A stretch of DNA of 64,000 nucleotides from Streptomyces sp. AC1-42W (GTDB taxonomy: Bacteria; Actinomycetota; Actinomycetes; Streptomycetales; Streptomycetaceae), in assembly GCF_003248355.1 (NCBI RefSeq), contig NZ_QKWY01000001.1, positions 434,001-498,000 on the forward strand, given 5' to 3'. Below the pieces are notes generated by a model. The model was not told the origin of the DNA. It did not search any database and worked only from the letters and a program-made list of their open reading frames with translations. Within the stretch, counting starts at the first letter, position 1. Each line of letters opens with the position of its first letter. The position numbers were made by a program, and so were the translations under genes. Positions 27,614-37,512 of the stretch are shown piece by piece.

Positions 27614-30457
27614 TTGTCCCCGACCAGCGAGACCGCACAGGGCGGCCGCCGACTCGTCATCGTCGAGTCGCCTGCCAAGGCGAAGACGATCAAGGGCTAC
27701 CTGGGCCCCGGATACGTCGTCGAGGCGAGCGTCGGGCACATCCGCGACCTCCCGAACGGCGCCGCCGAGGTACCGGACGAGTACACCGGCGAGGTGCGCC
27801 GGCTCGGCGTGGACGTCGAGCATGACTTCCAGCCGATCTACGTCGTCAACGCCGACAAGAAGGCCCAGGTCAGGAAGCTGAAGCAGCTGCTGGCCGAGTC
27901 CGACGAACTCTTCCTCGCCACCGATGAGGACCGCGAGGGCGAAGCCATCGCGTGGCACCTGCAGGAAGTGCTCAGGCCCAAGGTCCCGGTCCACCGGATG
28001 GTCTTCCACGAGATCACCAAGGACGCGATCCGGGCCGCCGTCGCCAATCCGCGCGAGCTGAACCAGCGCATGGTCGACGCCCAGGAGACCCGGCGCATCC
28101 TCGACCGTCTGTACGGTTACGAGGTCTCGCCGGTCCTGTGGAAGAAGGTCATGCCGAAGCTCTCGGCGGGCCGCGTCCAGTCCGTGGCCACCCGGCTCGT
28201 CGTCGAACGGGAGCGCGAGCGCATCGCCTTCCGCTCCGCCGAGTACTGGGACCTGACCGGTACCTTCGCCACCGGGCGCGGCGGCGACTCCTCCGACCCG
28301 TCCACGTTCACGGCCCGGCTCAGCGCCGTCGACGGGCGCCGCATCGCCCAGGGTCGCGACTTCGGTCCGGACGGCCGGCTCAAGTCCGCCTCCGGCCAGA
28401 CGCTGCACCTGGACGAGGCGAACGCCCGCGCCCTGGCCGCCGCGCTCGCCGACACCGCGTTCGCCGTACGGTCCGTCGAGTCGAAGCCGTACCGGCGCTC
28501 CCCGTACGCGCCCTTCCGGACGACGACCCTCCAGCAGGAGGCGAGCCGGAAGCTGGGCCTGGGCGCCAAGGCCACCATGCAGGTCGCGCAGAAGCTGTAC
28601 GAGAACGGCTTCATCACCTACATGCGTACGGACTCCACGACCCTCTCGGACACCGCGGTCGCCGCGGCCCGCTCGCAGGTCACGCAGCTGTACGGGGCCG
28701 ACTATCTGCCCGAGAAGCCGCGCACGTACGCCGGCAAGGTCAAGAACGCGCAGGAGGCGCACGAGGCGATCCGCCCCTCCGGCGACCGCTTCCGCACCCC
28801 GGCCGAGACGGGTCTCACCGGCGACCAGTTCCGGCTCTACGAGCTGATCTGGAAGCGGACCGTCGCCTCCCAGATGAAGGACGCGACCGGCAACTCCGTC
28901 ACCGTCAAGATCGGCGGCCGGGCGAGCGACGGCCGGGACGCCGAGTTCTCCGCGTCCGGCAAGACGATCACCTTCCACGGCTTCATGAAGGCGTACGTCG
29001 AGGGCGCCGACGACCCGAACGCCGAGCTGGACGACCGCGAGCGGCGGCTGCCGCGGGTCACCGAGGGCGACGCGCTGTCCGCCGACGAGATCACGGCGGA
29101 CGGGCACGCGACGAAGCCGCCGGCCCGCTACACCGAGGCGTCGCTGGTCAAGGAGCTGGAAGAGCGCGAGATCGGCCGCCCGTCGACGTACGCCTCGATC
29201 ATCGGGACGATTCTCGACCGCGGCTATGTGTTCAAGAAGGGCACGGCCCTTGTGCCGTCGTTCCTGTCGTTCGCCGTGGTCAACCTGCTGGAGAAGCACT
29301 TCGGCCGGCTCGTCGACTACGACTTCACGGCCCGCATGGAGGACGACCTCGACCGCATCGCACGCGGTGAGGCCCAGTCCGTGCCGTGGCTGAAGCGGTT
29401 CTACTTCGGTACGCAGGAGGGCGACGCGACCGGCGCGGGCGCGGCCTCCGACGCGGGTAACGGCGACGGCGACCACCTCGGCGGGCTCAAGGAGCTCGTC
29501 ACCGACCTCGGTGCGATCGACGCACGGGAGATCTCGTCGTTCCCCGTCGGCAACGACATCAAACTGCGCGTCGGCAAGTACGGGCCGTACATCGAGCGGG
29601 GCGAGAAGGACGCCGAGGGGTACCAGAAGGGGGACATCCCCGACGATCTGGCGCCCGACGAGCTGACCGTCGAGTACGCGGAGGAGCTGCTGGCCAAGCC
29701 GAGCGGCGACTTCGAACTCGGTGCGGACCCGGAGAGCGGGAACCAGATCGTCGCCAAGAACGGGCGGTACGGGCCGTACGTCACCGAGGTGCTGCCCGAG
29801 GGCACGCCGAAGACCGGCAAGAACGCGGTGAAGCCGCGGACGGCCTCGCTGTTCAAGTCGATGTCCCTCGACACGGTGACGCTGGCCGACGCGCTCAAGC
29901 TGATGTCGCTGCCGCGCGTGGTCGGCCAGGACGCCGAAGGCGTCGAGATCACCGCGCAGAACGGCCGCTACGGGCCGTATCTGAAGAAGGGCACCGACTC
30001 GCGGTCGCTCACCTCCGAGGACCAGATCTTCGACATCACGCTCGAAGAGGCGCTGGCGATCTACGCCCAGCCGAAGCAGCGCGGGCGCGCGGCCGCCAAG
30101 CCGCCGCTGAAGGAGCTGGGCACGGACCCGGTGAGCGGCGCGCCGGTCGTCGTGAAGGACGGCCGCTTCGGCCCGTACGTCACGGACGGCGAGACGAACG
30201 CGACCCTGCGTACGGGCGACAGCGTCGAGGAGATCACGCCGGAGCGGGGCTACGAGCTGCTCGCCGAGAAGCGGGCGAAGGGGCCGGCGAAGAAGAAGAC
30301 GGCGAAGAAGGCCGCCGCCAAGAAGGCGCCCGCCAAGAAGACGGCGGCGAAGAAGACCGCCGCGAAGAAGACGACGGCCAAGAAGGCTCCGGCGAAGAAG
30401 ACCGCGGCCGCTTCGGCCGCCGCGAAGAAGGCCGCCGCTTCGGGCGCGGAGGACTGA
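27614..30457 (+). CDS. topA: DNA topoisomerase I
   Basis: This is a 947-aa type IA topoisomerase that relaxes negative supercoils. The Toprim domain starts RLVIVESPAKAKTIKGYLG and has LFLATDEDREGEAIAWHL with the metal-binding Asp/Glu residues. The catalytic Tyr is in FITYMRTDSTTL (about residue 336). The C-terminal part has repeated topoisomerase C-terminal modules (GPYIERG, GPYVTEV, GPYLKKG, GPYVTDG), no zinc fingers, and a Lys/Ala-rich tail typical of actinobacteria that raises processivity. I chose the TTG at 27614, which fits the family start and has GAGAGAAGAG upstream. Confidence 0.96.
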   Translation: MSPTSETAQGGRRLVIVESPAKAKTIKGYLGPGYVVEASVGHIRDLPNGAAEVPDEYTGEVRRLGVDVEHDFQPIYVVNADKKAQVRKLKQLLAESDELFLATDEDREGEAIAWHLQEVLRPKVPVHRMVFHEITKDAIRAAVANPRELNQRMVDAQETRRILDRLYGYEVSPVLWKKVMPKLSAGRVQSVATRLVVERERERIAFRSAEYWDLTGTFATGRGGDSSDPSTFTARLSAVDGRRIAQGRDFGPDGRLKSASGQTLHLDEANARALAAALADTAFAVRSVESKPYRRSPYAPFRTTTLQQEASRKLGLGAKATMQVAQKLYENGFITYMRTDSTTLSDTAVAAARSQVTQLYGADYLPEKPRTYAGKVKNAQEAHEAIRPSGDRFRTPAETGLTGDQFRLYELIWKRTVASQMKDATGNSVTVKIGGRASDGRDAEFSASGKTITFHGFMKAYVEGADDPNAELDDRERRLPRVTEGDALSADEITADGHATKPPARYTEASLVKELEEREIGRPSTYASIIGTILDRGYVFKKGTALVPSFLSFAVVNLLEKHFGRLVDYDFTARMEDDLDRIARGEAQSVPWLKRFYFGTQEGDATGAGAASDAGNGDGDHLGGLKELVTDLGAIDAREISSFPVGNDIKLRVGKYGPYIERGEKDAEGYQKGDIPDDLAPDELTVEYAEELLAKPSGDFELGADPESGNQIVAKNGRYGPYVTEVLPEGTPKTGKNAVKPRTASLFKSMSLDTVTLADALKLMSLPRVVGQDAEGVEITAQNGRYGPYLKKGTDSRSLTSEDQIFDITLEEALAIYAQPKQRGRAAAKPPLKELGTDPVSGAPVVVKDGRFGPYVTDGETNATLRTGDSVEEITPERGYELLAEKRAKGPAKKKTAKKAAAKKAPAKKTAAKKTAAKKTTAKKAPAKKTAAASAAAKKAAASGAED

Positions 30458-30636
30458 GCCGTTCGGGGGAGGGGCGGGCCGCCGACCGCGGCGAGCCCCT
30501 TCCCCTCCCGCCCCTTCCGAAACAGGCGTTCCGCCCCGGGCCCCGCGCCTCGCACACCGGCGAGGCCGAAAGGGGCCCGGCCGCTGTTTGACGGGTGGGG
30601 ACACGGGGGAACGCGGCGTCCCGTTAGGCTGGGCGG

Positions 30637-33600
30637 ATGACGCGAGCCGAGCAGCCAACGGTCGTGAGCCCCACCTCCGACACACTTGCCGCAGACTCAC
30701 GCGAGCGCGCCGTACGAGCCCTGCTGCGCATCCCTCCGCTCAAGCGGTTGTGGAGCGCCCAGCTCATCGGCAGTACCGGCGATGCACTCGCCCTTCTCGT
30801 GCTGGTGTTGCTGTCGCTGCAAGCAGCGGTCCTGGAGGGCTCATTCGGGACCGGATACCGGGGGGCGGCCTTCGCCGTCGCCGCCGTGTTCGGGGCCCGG
30901 ATCATCTCCACCCTGCTCTTCGGAGCCGTACTCCTGGGGCCGCTGACCGCCCTCACCGCACCGGGCGGGCCGGTCGACCGGCGGTGGCTGATGATCGGGA
31001 CGGACGGGCTGCGGCTCGCGCTGCTGGTCGTCGCGCCCCTGTGGATCGACTGGACGCCGGCGAACGCGCTCACGATGCTCCTGGTCACCGTCTTCGTGGC
31101 CGGGGCGGCCGAACGGCTGTGGACGATCGCCAAGGAGAGCGCGGCCCCCGCGCTGCTGCCCCCGCCGCCGATCGAGGGCGCCGCCGTGCGCCCGCTGCCG
31201 GACCACCTCGACCCGCTGCGCCGGCTCTCCCTGCGTACGGACTTCGCGGCCATTCCGCTGGCCGCCGCCGCCCTGCTGGCCGCCACGATCGTCGGCAGGC
31301 TGCTGGGCTCGGGCCTCGACTGGTTCTCCTTCCACCAGGCGGCCCTCGGTTCGTACGTCGCGGCCGGGCTGTTCTCCGCCTCCATCTCGACCCTGTACTT
31401 CCTGACGCTGCCCGCCACCCAGACGCCCCGGCCGCGCTCGCCGCTGGAAGGGTTGCGTCGGCCGTCCCGCGGGAACGGGCCCGACAAGGGCCGCACCGGC
31501 GCCATCCCGCTGGTCGTCGCCACCTGCGCGGCGATCGCCGGAGCCATCGCCACCGCGGCCGCCGTCGCCGTGCTGCACGGCAGCGACCTGGCCGGCGGAC
31601 CCGTCACCCTCGCCCTGCTGATCCTGGCGCTCACCGGCGGTACGGGTGTGGGCATCCGTACGGCGGGGAAGGTGCTGCCCACGCTGTCGCGCCGCCGGAT
31701 GCTGTCCCTCGCCACTGCCGTCACCGGCCTCGCCCTGCTGGCCATGGGCCTCGTGCCGGACACCGCGACCGTCGTCCTGCTCGCCGTACTCGCCGGGTAC
31801 GCGGCCGGGGTCGCCGCCAACACCGGTCATGTCCTCATCGACCAGGAGACCGAGGAATCCCGCCGGACCAGGACGGCCGAGCACCTCCAGGCCGTCGTCC
31901 GGGTGTTCATCGCGCTCGGCGCGGTCGGCGGCCCCCTGGTCGCCGCCGCCATCGGCACCCACCGGCTGACCATCGGCGACTCCGTCTTCGCCCACGGCGG
32001 CGCCGCGTTCACCCTGATGCTGGTCGGCGCGCTGCTGCTGCCGGTCGCGGTCATCGTGCTCGCGAAGACGGACGACCGCTCCGGCGTACCGCTGCGGCGC
32101 GATCTGCGCGAGGCGCTGCGCGGCGGCGACCCGGCGGTCGCACCCGCCGCGACCGGCTTCTTCATCGCGCTGGAGGGCGGCGACGGAGCGGGCAAGTCCA
32201 CCCAGGTCGACGCGCTCGCCTCGTGGATTCGGGCCAAGGGACACGAGGTCGTCGTCACCCGTGAGCCGGGGGCGACCCCGATCGGCAAGCGGCTGCGGTC
32301 GATCCTGCTCGACGTGTCGTCGGCCGGGCTCTCCAACCGGGCCGAGGCCCTGCTGTACGCCGCCGACCGCGCCGAGCACGTCGACTCCGTGGTCCGCCCG
32401 GCGCTGGAGCGCGGCGCGGTCGTCATCTCCGACCGCTACATCGACTCGTCGGTCGCCTACCAGGGCGCGGGCCGCGATCTGGCCCCCACCGAGATCGCCC
32501 GCATCTCGCGCTGGGCGACGAGCGGGCTCGTACCGCACCTGACCGTGCTGCTGGACGTCGCCCCGGAGACCGCGAGGGAACGGTTCACCGAGGCGCCCGA
32601 CCGGCTGGAGTCCGAGCCGCCCGAGTTCCACGCCCGCGTGCGCGCCGGCTTCCTGACGCTGGCCGCCGCCGACCCGACGCGCTACCTCGTGGTGGATGCC
32701 GGACAGGAACCGGAGGCCGTCACCACCGTCGTACGCCACCGCCTCGACCAGGTCCTGCCCCTCTCCGAGGCCGAGATCAAGGCCCTGGAGGAGGCCCGCA
32801 AGGCCGCCGAGGAGGAGGCCAGGCGCCGCGCCGAGGAAGAGGCCGCCCGAAAGGCGGAGGAGGAGCGCCTGGAGCGCGAGCGCCAGGAACAGCTCGCCAA
32901 GCTCCGTGCCGAGGAGGAGGAGCGCAAGCGCCGCGAGGAGGAGGAAGCGCGCCGCCGCGAGGCCGAGCGCCAGGCCGAGGAGGCCAGGCAGCGCGCCGAG
33001 GAAGAAGCCCGCAAGCGTGCGGAGGAGGAACGCAAGCGCGCGGAGGAGGAGCGGCAGCGTGCCGAGGAGGCCCGCCGCGTCGCCGAGGCCGAGCGAGCCC
33101 GCCGCGAGGCCGAGGAAGCCGCCTACGAGGCGGAACAGGCCCGGCTCCGCCGGCAGGCGGAGGAAGAGGCCCGGCTGCGCAAGGAGGCCGAGGCCCAGCG
33201 GCTGGAGAAGCAGCGCAAGGCCGAGGAGGCCCTGCTGAGGGCCGAGGCCGCCCGCCGCAAGGCGGAAGCGGAGGCTCAGGCGCAGGCCGAGGCGGAGGCT
33301 CGGGCGCGGGCCGCGCGCGAGGAGGAGGCGGCCCGTGCGAGGGCCGCGCGTGAGGAAGAAGCACGTGCGCGTGCCGCGCGGCAGGAGGAGAGCGGGCTGC
33401 GGCAGGAGGGCGATGACCGCCGGGGCGGGTCGTCCTCGGCGGGGGCTGCTGGGGCTGCTGGATCTGCTGGTGCGTCCGGGGCTCGGGCCTCGGGGGCGTC
33501 CGGTGCGGCCGGTGCTGCCGGCGGTGCTTCCGGGAGCGGTAGCGGGGGGTCCTCTTCCGGTTCCTCCCGTGCCTCCGGCTCTTCCGGTGCCACTGGTTCC

Positions 33601-34173
33601 TCCCGCTCGTCCAAGCCGTCCTCGCCCTCCTGGGCGCGTGACGAGCCCACCGGGCCCGACAACGAGCTGACGGTGCCCACCCCGATCGTCGACCCGAACG
33701 AGATCACCCAGCCGGTTCCCGCGCCCGTGGACCCGGAGGGCTCCGGCCGGCGGGGCGGACCGTCGTCGCGGTGGCCGTCCGACGACGACGAGACGACGGT
33801 GATCCCGAAGATCTCGGACGCGCCCGAGCCCCCCGGCGCGGCGGACGAGACGACGGTGCTGCCCGCGGTGCGTGACACCGGGCGCGACGCCGTACGGGAG
33901 TCCGACCCGGCGGACCGGGTACCGCGCGGCATCTTCCGGGACGAGCGGCCGGCGGACAGCGACAACGAGCGGACCCGCGAGCTGCCGCAGGTCACCGACC
34001 CGCACGCGGACCCGCGGCAGGCCGAGGAGCAGCGCTCCCGGCGCCCCCGGTCCGACTGGGCGGAGGAGACCCCGCTGGACGACCTGCCCAGCCTGGCTGA
34101 CGAGCTGCTGGGCGGTTACGACGACGAGGGCCCGGAGTCCTCGGGCGGCCGGGGGCGCAGGCCGCGCCGCTGA
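30637..34173 (+). CDS. tmk: Thymidylate kinase fused to MFS-like membrane domain and coiled coil
   Basis: This is a 1178-aa multi-domain protein. Residues about 30-490 are a polytopic membrane domain like MFS permeases. Residues about 505-705 are a complete thymidylate kinase with P-loop EGGDGAGKST (about 512), the DR motif ISDRYIDSSVAYQG and a TREPGATPIG block; it makes dTDP from dTMP. Residues about 710-930 are a long Glu/Arg/Ala heptad-like helix, followed by a Gly/Ser-rich and acidic tail. S. coelicolor has a similar fusion at this locus. The membrane and coiled-coil parts have no known role in nucleotide synthesis. holB follows, so two replication functions are adjacent. Confidence 0.92.
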   Translation: MTRAEQPTVVSPTSDTLAADSRERAVRALLRIPPLKRLWSAQLIGSTGDALALLVLVLLSLQAAVLEGSFGTGYRGAAFAVAAVFGARIISTLLFGAVLLGPLTALTAPGGPVDRRWLMIGTDGLRLALLVVAPLWIDWTPANALTMLLVTVFVAGAAERLWTIAKESAAPALLPPPPIEGAAVRPLPDHLDPLRRLSLRTDFAAIPLAAAALLAATIVGRLLGSGLDWFSFHQAALGSYVAAGLFSASISTLYFLTLPATQTPRPRSPLEGLRRPSRGNGPDKGRTGAIPLVVATCAAIAGAIATAAAVAVLHGSDLAGGPVTLALLILALTGGTGVGIRTAGKVLPTLSRRRMLSLATAVTGLALLAMGLVPDTATVVLLAVLAGYAAGVAANTGHVLIDQETEESRRTRTAEHLQAVVRVFIALGAVGGPLVAAAIGTHRLTIGDSVFAHGGAAFTLMLVGALLLPVAVIVLAKTDDRSGVPLRRDLREALRGGDPAVAPAATGFFIALEGGDGAGKSTQVDALASWIRAKGHEVVVTREPGATPIGKRLRSILLDVSSAGLSNRAEALLYAADRAEHVDSVVRPALERGAVVISDRYIDSSVAYQGAGRDLAPTEIARISRWATSGLVPHLTVLLDVAPETARERFTEAPDRLESEPPEFHARVRAGFLTLAAADPTRYLVVDAGQEPEAVTTVVRHRLDQVLPLSEAEIKALEEARKAAEEEARRRAEEEAARKAEEERLERERQEQLAKLRAEEEERKRREEEEARRREAERQAEEARQRAEEEARKRAEEERKRAEEERQRAEEARRVAEAERARREAEEAAYEAEQARLRRQAEEEARLRKEAEAQRLEKQRKAEEALLRAEAARRKAEAEAQAQAEAEARARAAREEEAARARAAREEEARARAARQEESGLRQEGDDRRGGSSSAGAAGAAGSAGASGARASGASGAAGAAGGASGSGSGGSSSGSSRASGSSGATGSSRSSKPSSPSWARDEPTGPDNELTVPTPIVDPNEITQPVPAPVDPEGSGRRGGPSSRWPSDDDETTVIPKISDAPEPPGAADETTVLPAVRDTGRDAVRESDPADRVPRGIFRDERPADSDNERTRELPQVTDPHADPRQAEEQRSRRPRSDWAEETPLDDLPSLADELLGGYDDEGPESSGGRGRRPRR

Positions 34174-34335
34174 CCGGGTCGACCCCTTACGGGAGAACCA
34201 CGAGACAATGCCCGATGGCCCCGCACCTTTCCCTGGTACGGGGCCATCGGCGTCCGTGTTGTCGTAGGCGTCCCCCACAATGGGAGACCGGAGCGACGAG
34301 AGCCACGCGTCGTGCGAGGGGAAAGGCGGTGACCC

Positions 34336-35541
34336 ATGTCCGTATGGGACGACCTGGTCGGCCAGGACCGGGTGCAGGAGCAGCTGAGCGCCGCCGCTCG
34401 GGACGCCGACGCGCTGGTCACGGCGGGTGCGGCGGGAGAGTCGGTGCCCCCCGGCTCGAAGATGACGCACGCCTGGCTGTTCACCGGCCCGCCCGGCTCG
34501 GGCCGCTCCACCGCCGCCCGCGCCTTCGCCGCCGCGTTGCAGTGCACCAGCCCGGACCGCGCGCTGGGCGGGGCGCCCGGCTGCGGCTTCTGCGACGGCT
34601 GCCACACCAGCCTCATCGGTACGCACGCCGACGTCGACGTGATCCGCACCGACCTGCTCTCCATCGGTGTGAAGGAGACCCGTGAGCTGGTGCGCCGCGC
34701 CCAGCTCTCGCCGGCGGTCGGCCGCTGGCAGGTCATCGTCATGGAGGACGCCGACCGCCTCACCGAGGGCGCGGGCAACGTCCTGCTGAAGGCGGTCGAG
34801 GAGCCCGCTCCGCGCACGGTGTGGCTGCTCTGCGCGCCCTCGCTGGAGGACGTGCTGCCGACGATCCGGTCGCGCTGCCGCCACCTCACGCTGCGTACGC
34901 CGCCGGTGGACGCGGTCGCCGACGTCCTGGTCCGCAGGGACGGCATCGACCCGGAGCGGGCCGCGTCCGCCGCCCGCGCCACCCAGGGGCACATAGGCCG
35001 CGCGCGGCGCCTCGCCACGGACGAGCGGGCCAGGGCGCGCAGGGCCGCCGTGCTGAAACTGCCGCTGCGCGTCGAGGACATCGGGGGGTGCCTCAAGGCC
35101 GCGCAGGAGCTGATCGACACGGCGACGGAGGACGCCAAGCAGGCGTCCGAGGAGATCGACGCCAAGGAGACGGAGGACATGAAGGCGGCGCTCGGGGCCG
35201 CCGCCGGGGGCCGCATGCCGCGCGGGACGGCCGGGGTGATGAAGGAGCTGGAGGACAAGCAGAAGCGCCGCAAGACCCGTACCCAGCGCGACAGCCTCGA
35301 CCTCGCGCTCACCGAACTGACCGGCTTCTACCGCGATGTGCTCGCCTTGCAGTTCGGCTCGCGGATCGCGATAGCCAACGCCGACGCGCAGGACGCCCTG
35401 GACCGTGTCGCCCGCGCCTCCACCCCGGAGCGCACGCTGCGCCGGATCGAGGCGGTGTCGGCCTGCCGCCGCGCGCTGGACCGCAATGTGGCGCCGCTGC
35501 TGGCGGTGGAGGCGATGACGATGGCGCTGCGCGCGGGCTGA
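34336..35541 (+). CDS. holB: DNA polymerase III subunit delta'
   Basis: This 401-aa AAA+ protein of the clamp loader starts MSVWDDLVGQDRVQEQL. The nucleotide loop GPPGSGRSTAAR (about 49) has Arg in place of the usual Lys. A zinc module follows: Cys in LQCTS and CGFCDGC. The sensor-1 region is PTIRSRC (about 176), the SRC motif that contacts partner subunits. Central residues 255-310 carry an actinobacterial insertion. It works with tau/gamma and delta to load the sliding clamp. Confidence 0.93.
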   Translation: MSVWDDLVGQDRVQEQLSAAARDADALVTAGAAGESVPPGSKMTHAWLFTGPPGSGRSTAARAFAAALQCTSPDRALGGAPGCGFCDGCHTSLIGTHADVDVIRTDLLSIGVKETRELVRRAQLSPAVGRWQVIVMEDADRLTEGAGNVLLKAVEEPAPRTVWLLCAPSLEDVLPTIRSRCRHLTLRTPPVDAVADVLVRRDGIDPERAASAARATQGHIGRARRLATDERARARRAAVLKLPLRVEDIGGCLKAAQELIDTATEDAKQASEEIDAKETEDMKAALGAAAGGRMPRGTAGVMKELEDKQKRRKTRTQRDSLDLALTELTGFYRDVLALQFGSRIAIANADAQDALDRVARASTPERTLRRIEAVSACRRALDRNVAPLLAVEAMTMALRAG

Positions 35542-35639
35542 GCCGGCCGCGGGTGAAGGCCGTACGACCGACATGGCGCCGAATCACCCGAAAGAGCCGG
35601 GAATCGGATGGACGGTGTGGGTGCGGTTACGCTCCGGGC

Positions 35640-37190
35640 ATGGACACCAGGCGCCCGTTCCGCACTCTCGCCCTCGCGCTCGGCACTGCCGGCCTGCTCG
35701 TCTCCGGGTGCAGCGGCGGAGACGCGTCGTCGGGTGCCGCGTCCTCCGCCGAGGCGGCTTCCGCCTCGCCCTCTCCCGTACCGGCGGCCCTCAAACGCTT
35801 CTACTCCCAGAACCTTCGCTGGCGGGACTGCGGGGTCAGCGGCTTCCAGTGCACGACCATGAAGGCGCCGCTCGACTACGCGAAACCGGACGGCGACGAG
35901 ATCAAGTTGGCCGTGTCCCGGAAGAAGGCGACCGGCCCCGGCAAACGGATCGGCTCCCTCCTGGTGAATCCGGGCGGCCCCGGCGGCTCGGCCATCGGCT
36001 ACCTCCAGGCCTACGCCGGGATCGGCTACCCCGCCCAGGTGCGCGCCCGCTACGACATGGTGGCGATCGACCCGCGCGGGGTGGCGCGCAGCGAGCCCGT
36101 CGAGTGCCTGACCGGGGCGCAGATGGACGCGTACACGCAGGTCGACCAGACCCCGGACGACGCGGCCGAGGTGACGGAGCTGAGCGCGGCCTTCGAGAAG
36201 TTCGCGGCCGGCTGCGAGAAGCGCTCCGGCGAGATCCTGCCGCACGTCTCGACGGTGGAGACGGCACGCGACATGGACATGCTGCGCGCCCTGCTCGGGG
36301 ACGAGCGCCTGAACTATGTGGGGGCGTCGTACGGGACGTTCCTCGGGGCGACGTACGCGGAGCTGTTCCCCGGTCGCACCGGCCGCCTGGTCCTGGACGG
36401 GGCGATGGACCCGTCGCTCCCGTCCGTGGAGGCGAACCGGGACCAGACGGCGGGGTTCGAGACGGCGTTCCAGTCCTTCGCGGAGGATTGCGTGAAGCAG
36501 GCGGACTGCCCGCTCGGCACCACGTCCGCCTCCGACGCGGCGGACCGCCTCAAGCAGCTGTTCGCGCGGCTGGACGCGAAGCCGATCCCCACGGGCGAGT
36601 CCCGCGAACTCGGGGAGTCGCTCGCCACGACGGGGGTGATCGCCGCCATGTACGACGAGTCGGCCTGGCCCCAGCTGCGGGACGCGCTGTCCGCCGCCGA
36701 TTCCGGCGACGGCGCCGGCCTGCTCGCCCTGGCCGACAGCTACTACGAGCGCGAGCCGGACGGGAAGTACGCCAATCTGATGTTCGCCAACGCCGCGGTG
36801 AACTGCGTCGACCTCCCGCCCGCCTTCGCCGACCCGGAGGCCGTCGACAAGGCCCTGCCCTCCTTCGAGAAGGCGTCCCCGGTCTTCGGCAGGGGCTTCG
36901 CCTGGGCGGCCCTGAACTGCGCCTACTGGCCCGTCCACCCCACGGGCACCGCCCACCGCATCGAGGCCGAGGGCGCCGCCCCCATCGTCGTGGTCGGCAC
37001 CACGCGTGACCCGGCCACCCCGTACGCCTGGGCCCAGTCCCTGGCCGACCAGCTCTCCTCGGGCACCCTCCTCACCTACGAGGGTGACGGCCACACCGCG
37101 TACGGCCGCGGCAGCGACTGCGTCGACACGGCGATCAACACGTACCTCCTGGAGGGCACCCCGCCCCCCGCCGACAAGAAGTGCACCTGA
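35640..37190 (+). CDS. Secreted alpha/beta-hydrolase peptidase (SlpD/tripeptidyl aminopeptidase type), lipoprotein
   Basis: This 516-aa protein has a lipoprotein signal ending LLVSGC (Cys at about residue 22). The fold shows LLVNPGGPGGSAIGY (oxyanion region, about 105), the nucleophile Ser in VGASYGTFLGATY (about 230), an Asp after VVVGTTRDPATPY (about 455) and the His in YEGDGHTAYG (about 485). Streptomyces tripeptidyl aminopeptidases and SlpD/E share this layout and remove short peptides from secreted proteins. The ATG at 35640 was chosen because it gives the signal peptide. It is the last conserved gene before the tRNA. Confidence 0.85.
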   Translation: MDTRRPFRTLALALGTAGLLVSGCSGGDASSGAASSAEAASASPSPVPAALKRFYSQNLRWRDCGVSGFQCTTMKAPLDYAKPDGDEIKLAVSRKKATGPGKRIGSLLVNPGGPGGSAIGYLQAYAGIGYPAQVRARYDMVAIDPRGVARSEPVECLTGAQMDAYTQVDQTPDDAAEVTELSAAFEKFAAGCEKRSGEILPHVSTVETARDMDMLRALLGDERLNYVGASYGTFLGATYAELFPGRTGRLVLDGAMDPSLPSVEANRDQTAGFETAFQSFAEDCVKQADCPLGTTSASDAADRLKQLFARLDAKPIPTGESRELGESLATTGVIAAMYDESAWPQLRDALSAADSGDGAGLLALADSYYEREPDGKYANLMFANAAVNCVDLPPAFADPEAVDKALPSFEKASPVFGRGFAWAALNCAYWPVHPTGTAHRIEAEGAAPIVVVGTTRDPATPYAWAQSLADQLSSGTLLTYEGDGHTAYGRGSDCVDTAINTYLLEGTPPPADKKCT

Positions 37191-37316
37191 TCCCACCCAC
37201 CACCCCACCCCGCTGACCTGCGGATACGCCGCCGCCGCGGGGTGGTTCGGAGCACCCCCGGAAACTGTGTAGACTTGGCGTCGCCGCTGATCGCATCATG
37301 GTGCGAACAGGGCGAC

Positions 37317-37390
37317 GCCGCCTTAGCTCAGATGGCCAGAGCAACGCACTCGTAATGCGTAGGTCTCGGGTTCGAATCCCGAAGGCGGCT
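37317..37390 (+). tRNA. tRNA-Thr (anticodon CGU)
   Basis: This 74-nt cloverleaf has acceptor stem GCCGCCT/AGGCGGC with discriminator T, an anticodon stem-loop ACGCA-CTCGTAA-TGCGT with anticodon CGT at 37351-37353, and the T loop TTCGAAT. It reads ACG codons. No CCA is encoded. A leader hairpin (GGCGTCGCC and GGGCGACGCC) lies just upstream. The 3' half from 37349 is the attachment core of the integrated element and keeps the tRNA intact. Confidence 0.95.
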
Positions 37391-37391
37391 C
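37349..37391 (+). repeat. attL core (43-bp direct repeat, left copy)
   Basis: These bases are identical to 62009-62051. The repeat covers the anticodon loop, variable region, T arm, acceptor 3' strand of tRNA-Thr and one further base, so integration rebuilds a complete tRNA at the left end. Confidence 0.95.
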
Positions 37392-37395
37392 AGAG

Positions 37396-37430
37396 AAAGG
37401 CCAGGTCAGATACCAGCTGACCTGGCCTTT
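37396..37430 (+). terminator. tRNA-Thr terminator supplied by the element
   Basis: A perfect 13-bp stem (37396-37408 / 37418-37430, GGCCAGGTCA arm) is followed by T-rich sequence. It lies just past the att core and therefore belongs to the element; the chromosome's own terminator is now beyond attR at 62059-62088. Confidence 0.8.
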
Positions 37431-37481
37431 TCTGTTGCTCGGGGCATGACGAGCCACACGATCGGAGTGCCGTGACTTTGC

Positions 37482-37505
37482 TTGCGTGAGCGATGCGTGA
37501 GCGGA
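37482..37505 (+). repeat. Putative integrase arm site, left
   Basis: A 24-bp sequence matches 61870-61893 at 23 positions. It is built of two tandem 11-bp units (TGCGTGAGCGA and TGCGTGAGCGG). It lies 91 bases inside attL, just past the integrase stop codon. Placement near both ends suggests arm-type integrase or excisionase binding. Confidence 0.6.
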
Positions 37506-37512
37506 GCGGCCG

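Noticed and set aside
30280..30450. AAGAAG-rich tract taken for a repeat element
   Set aside because: It encodes the Lys/Ala tail of topoisomerase I, a normal feature of the actinobacterial enzyme.
26429..30700. Long minus-strand open frame opposite topA
   Set aside because: It mirrors topA codon by codon with low-complexity composition; topA on the plus strand carries all family motifs.
32700..33400. Repeat-like GAGGAGGCC-rich tract taken for a DNA repeat
   Set aside because: It is explained by the Glu/Ala/Arg-rich coiled coil of the tmk fusion; no exact unit is conserved.
30841..35574. Very long minus-strand open frame (over 1500 codons) opposite tmk and holB
   Set aside because: It is the GC-rich complement of two well-recognised genes, is Arg/Gly/His-rich and has no domain or ribosome site.
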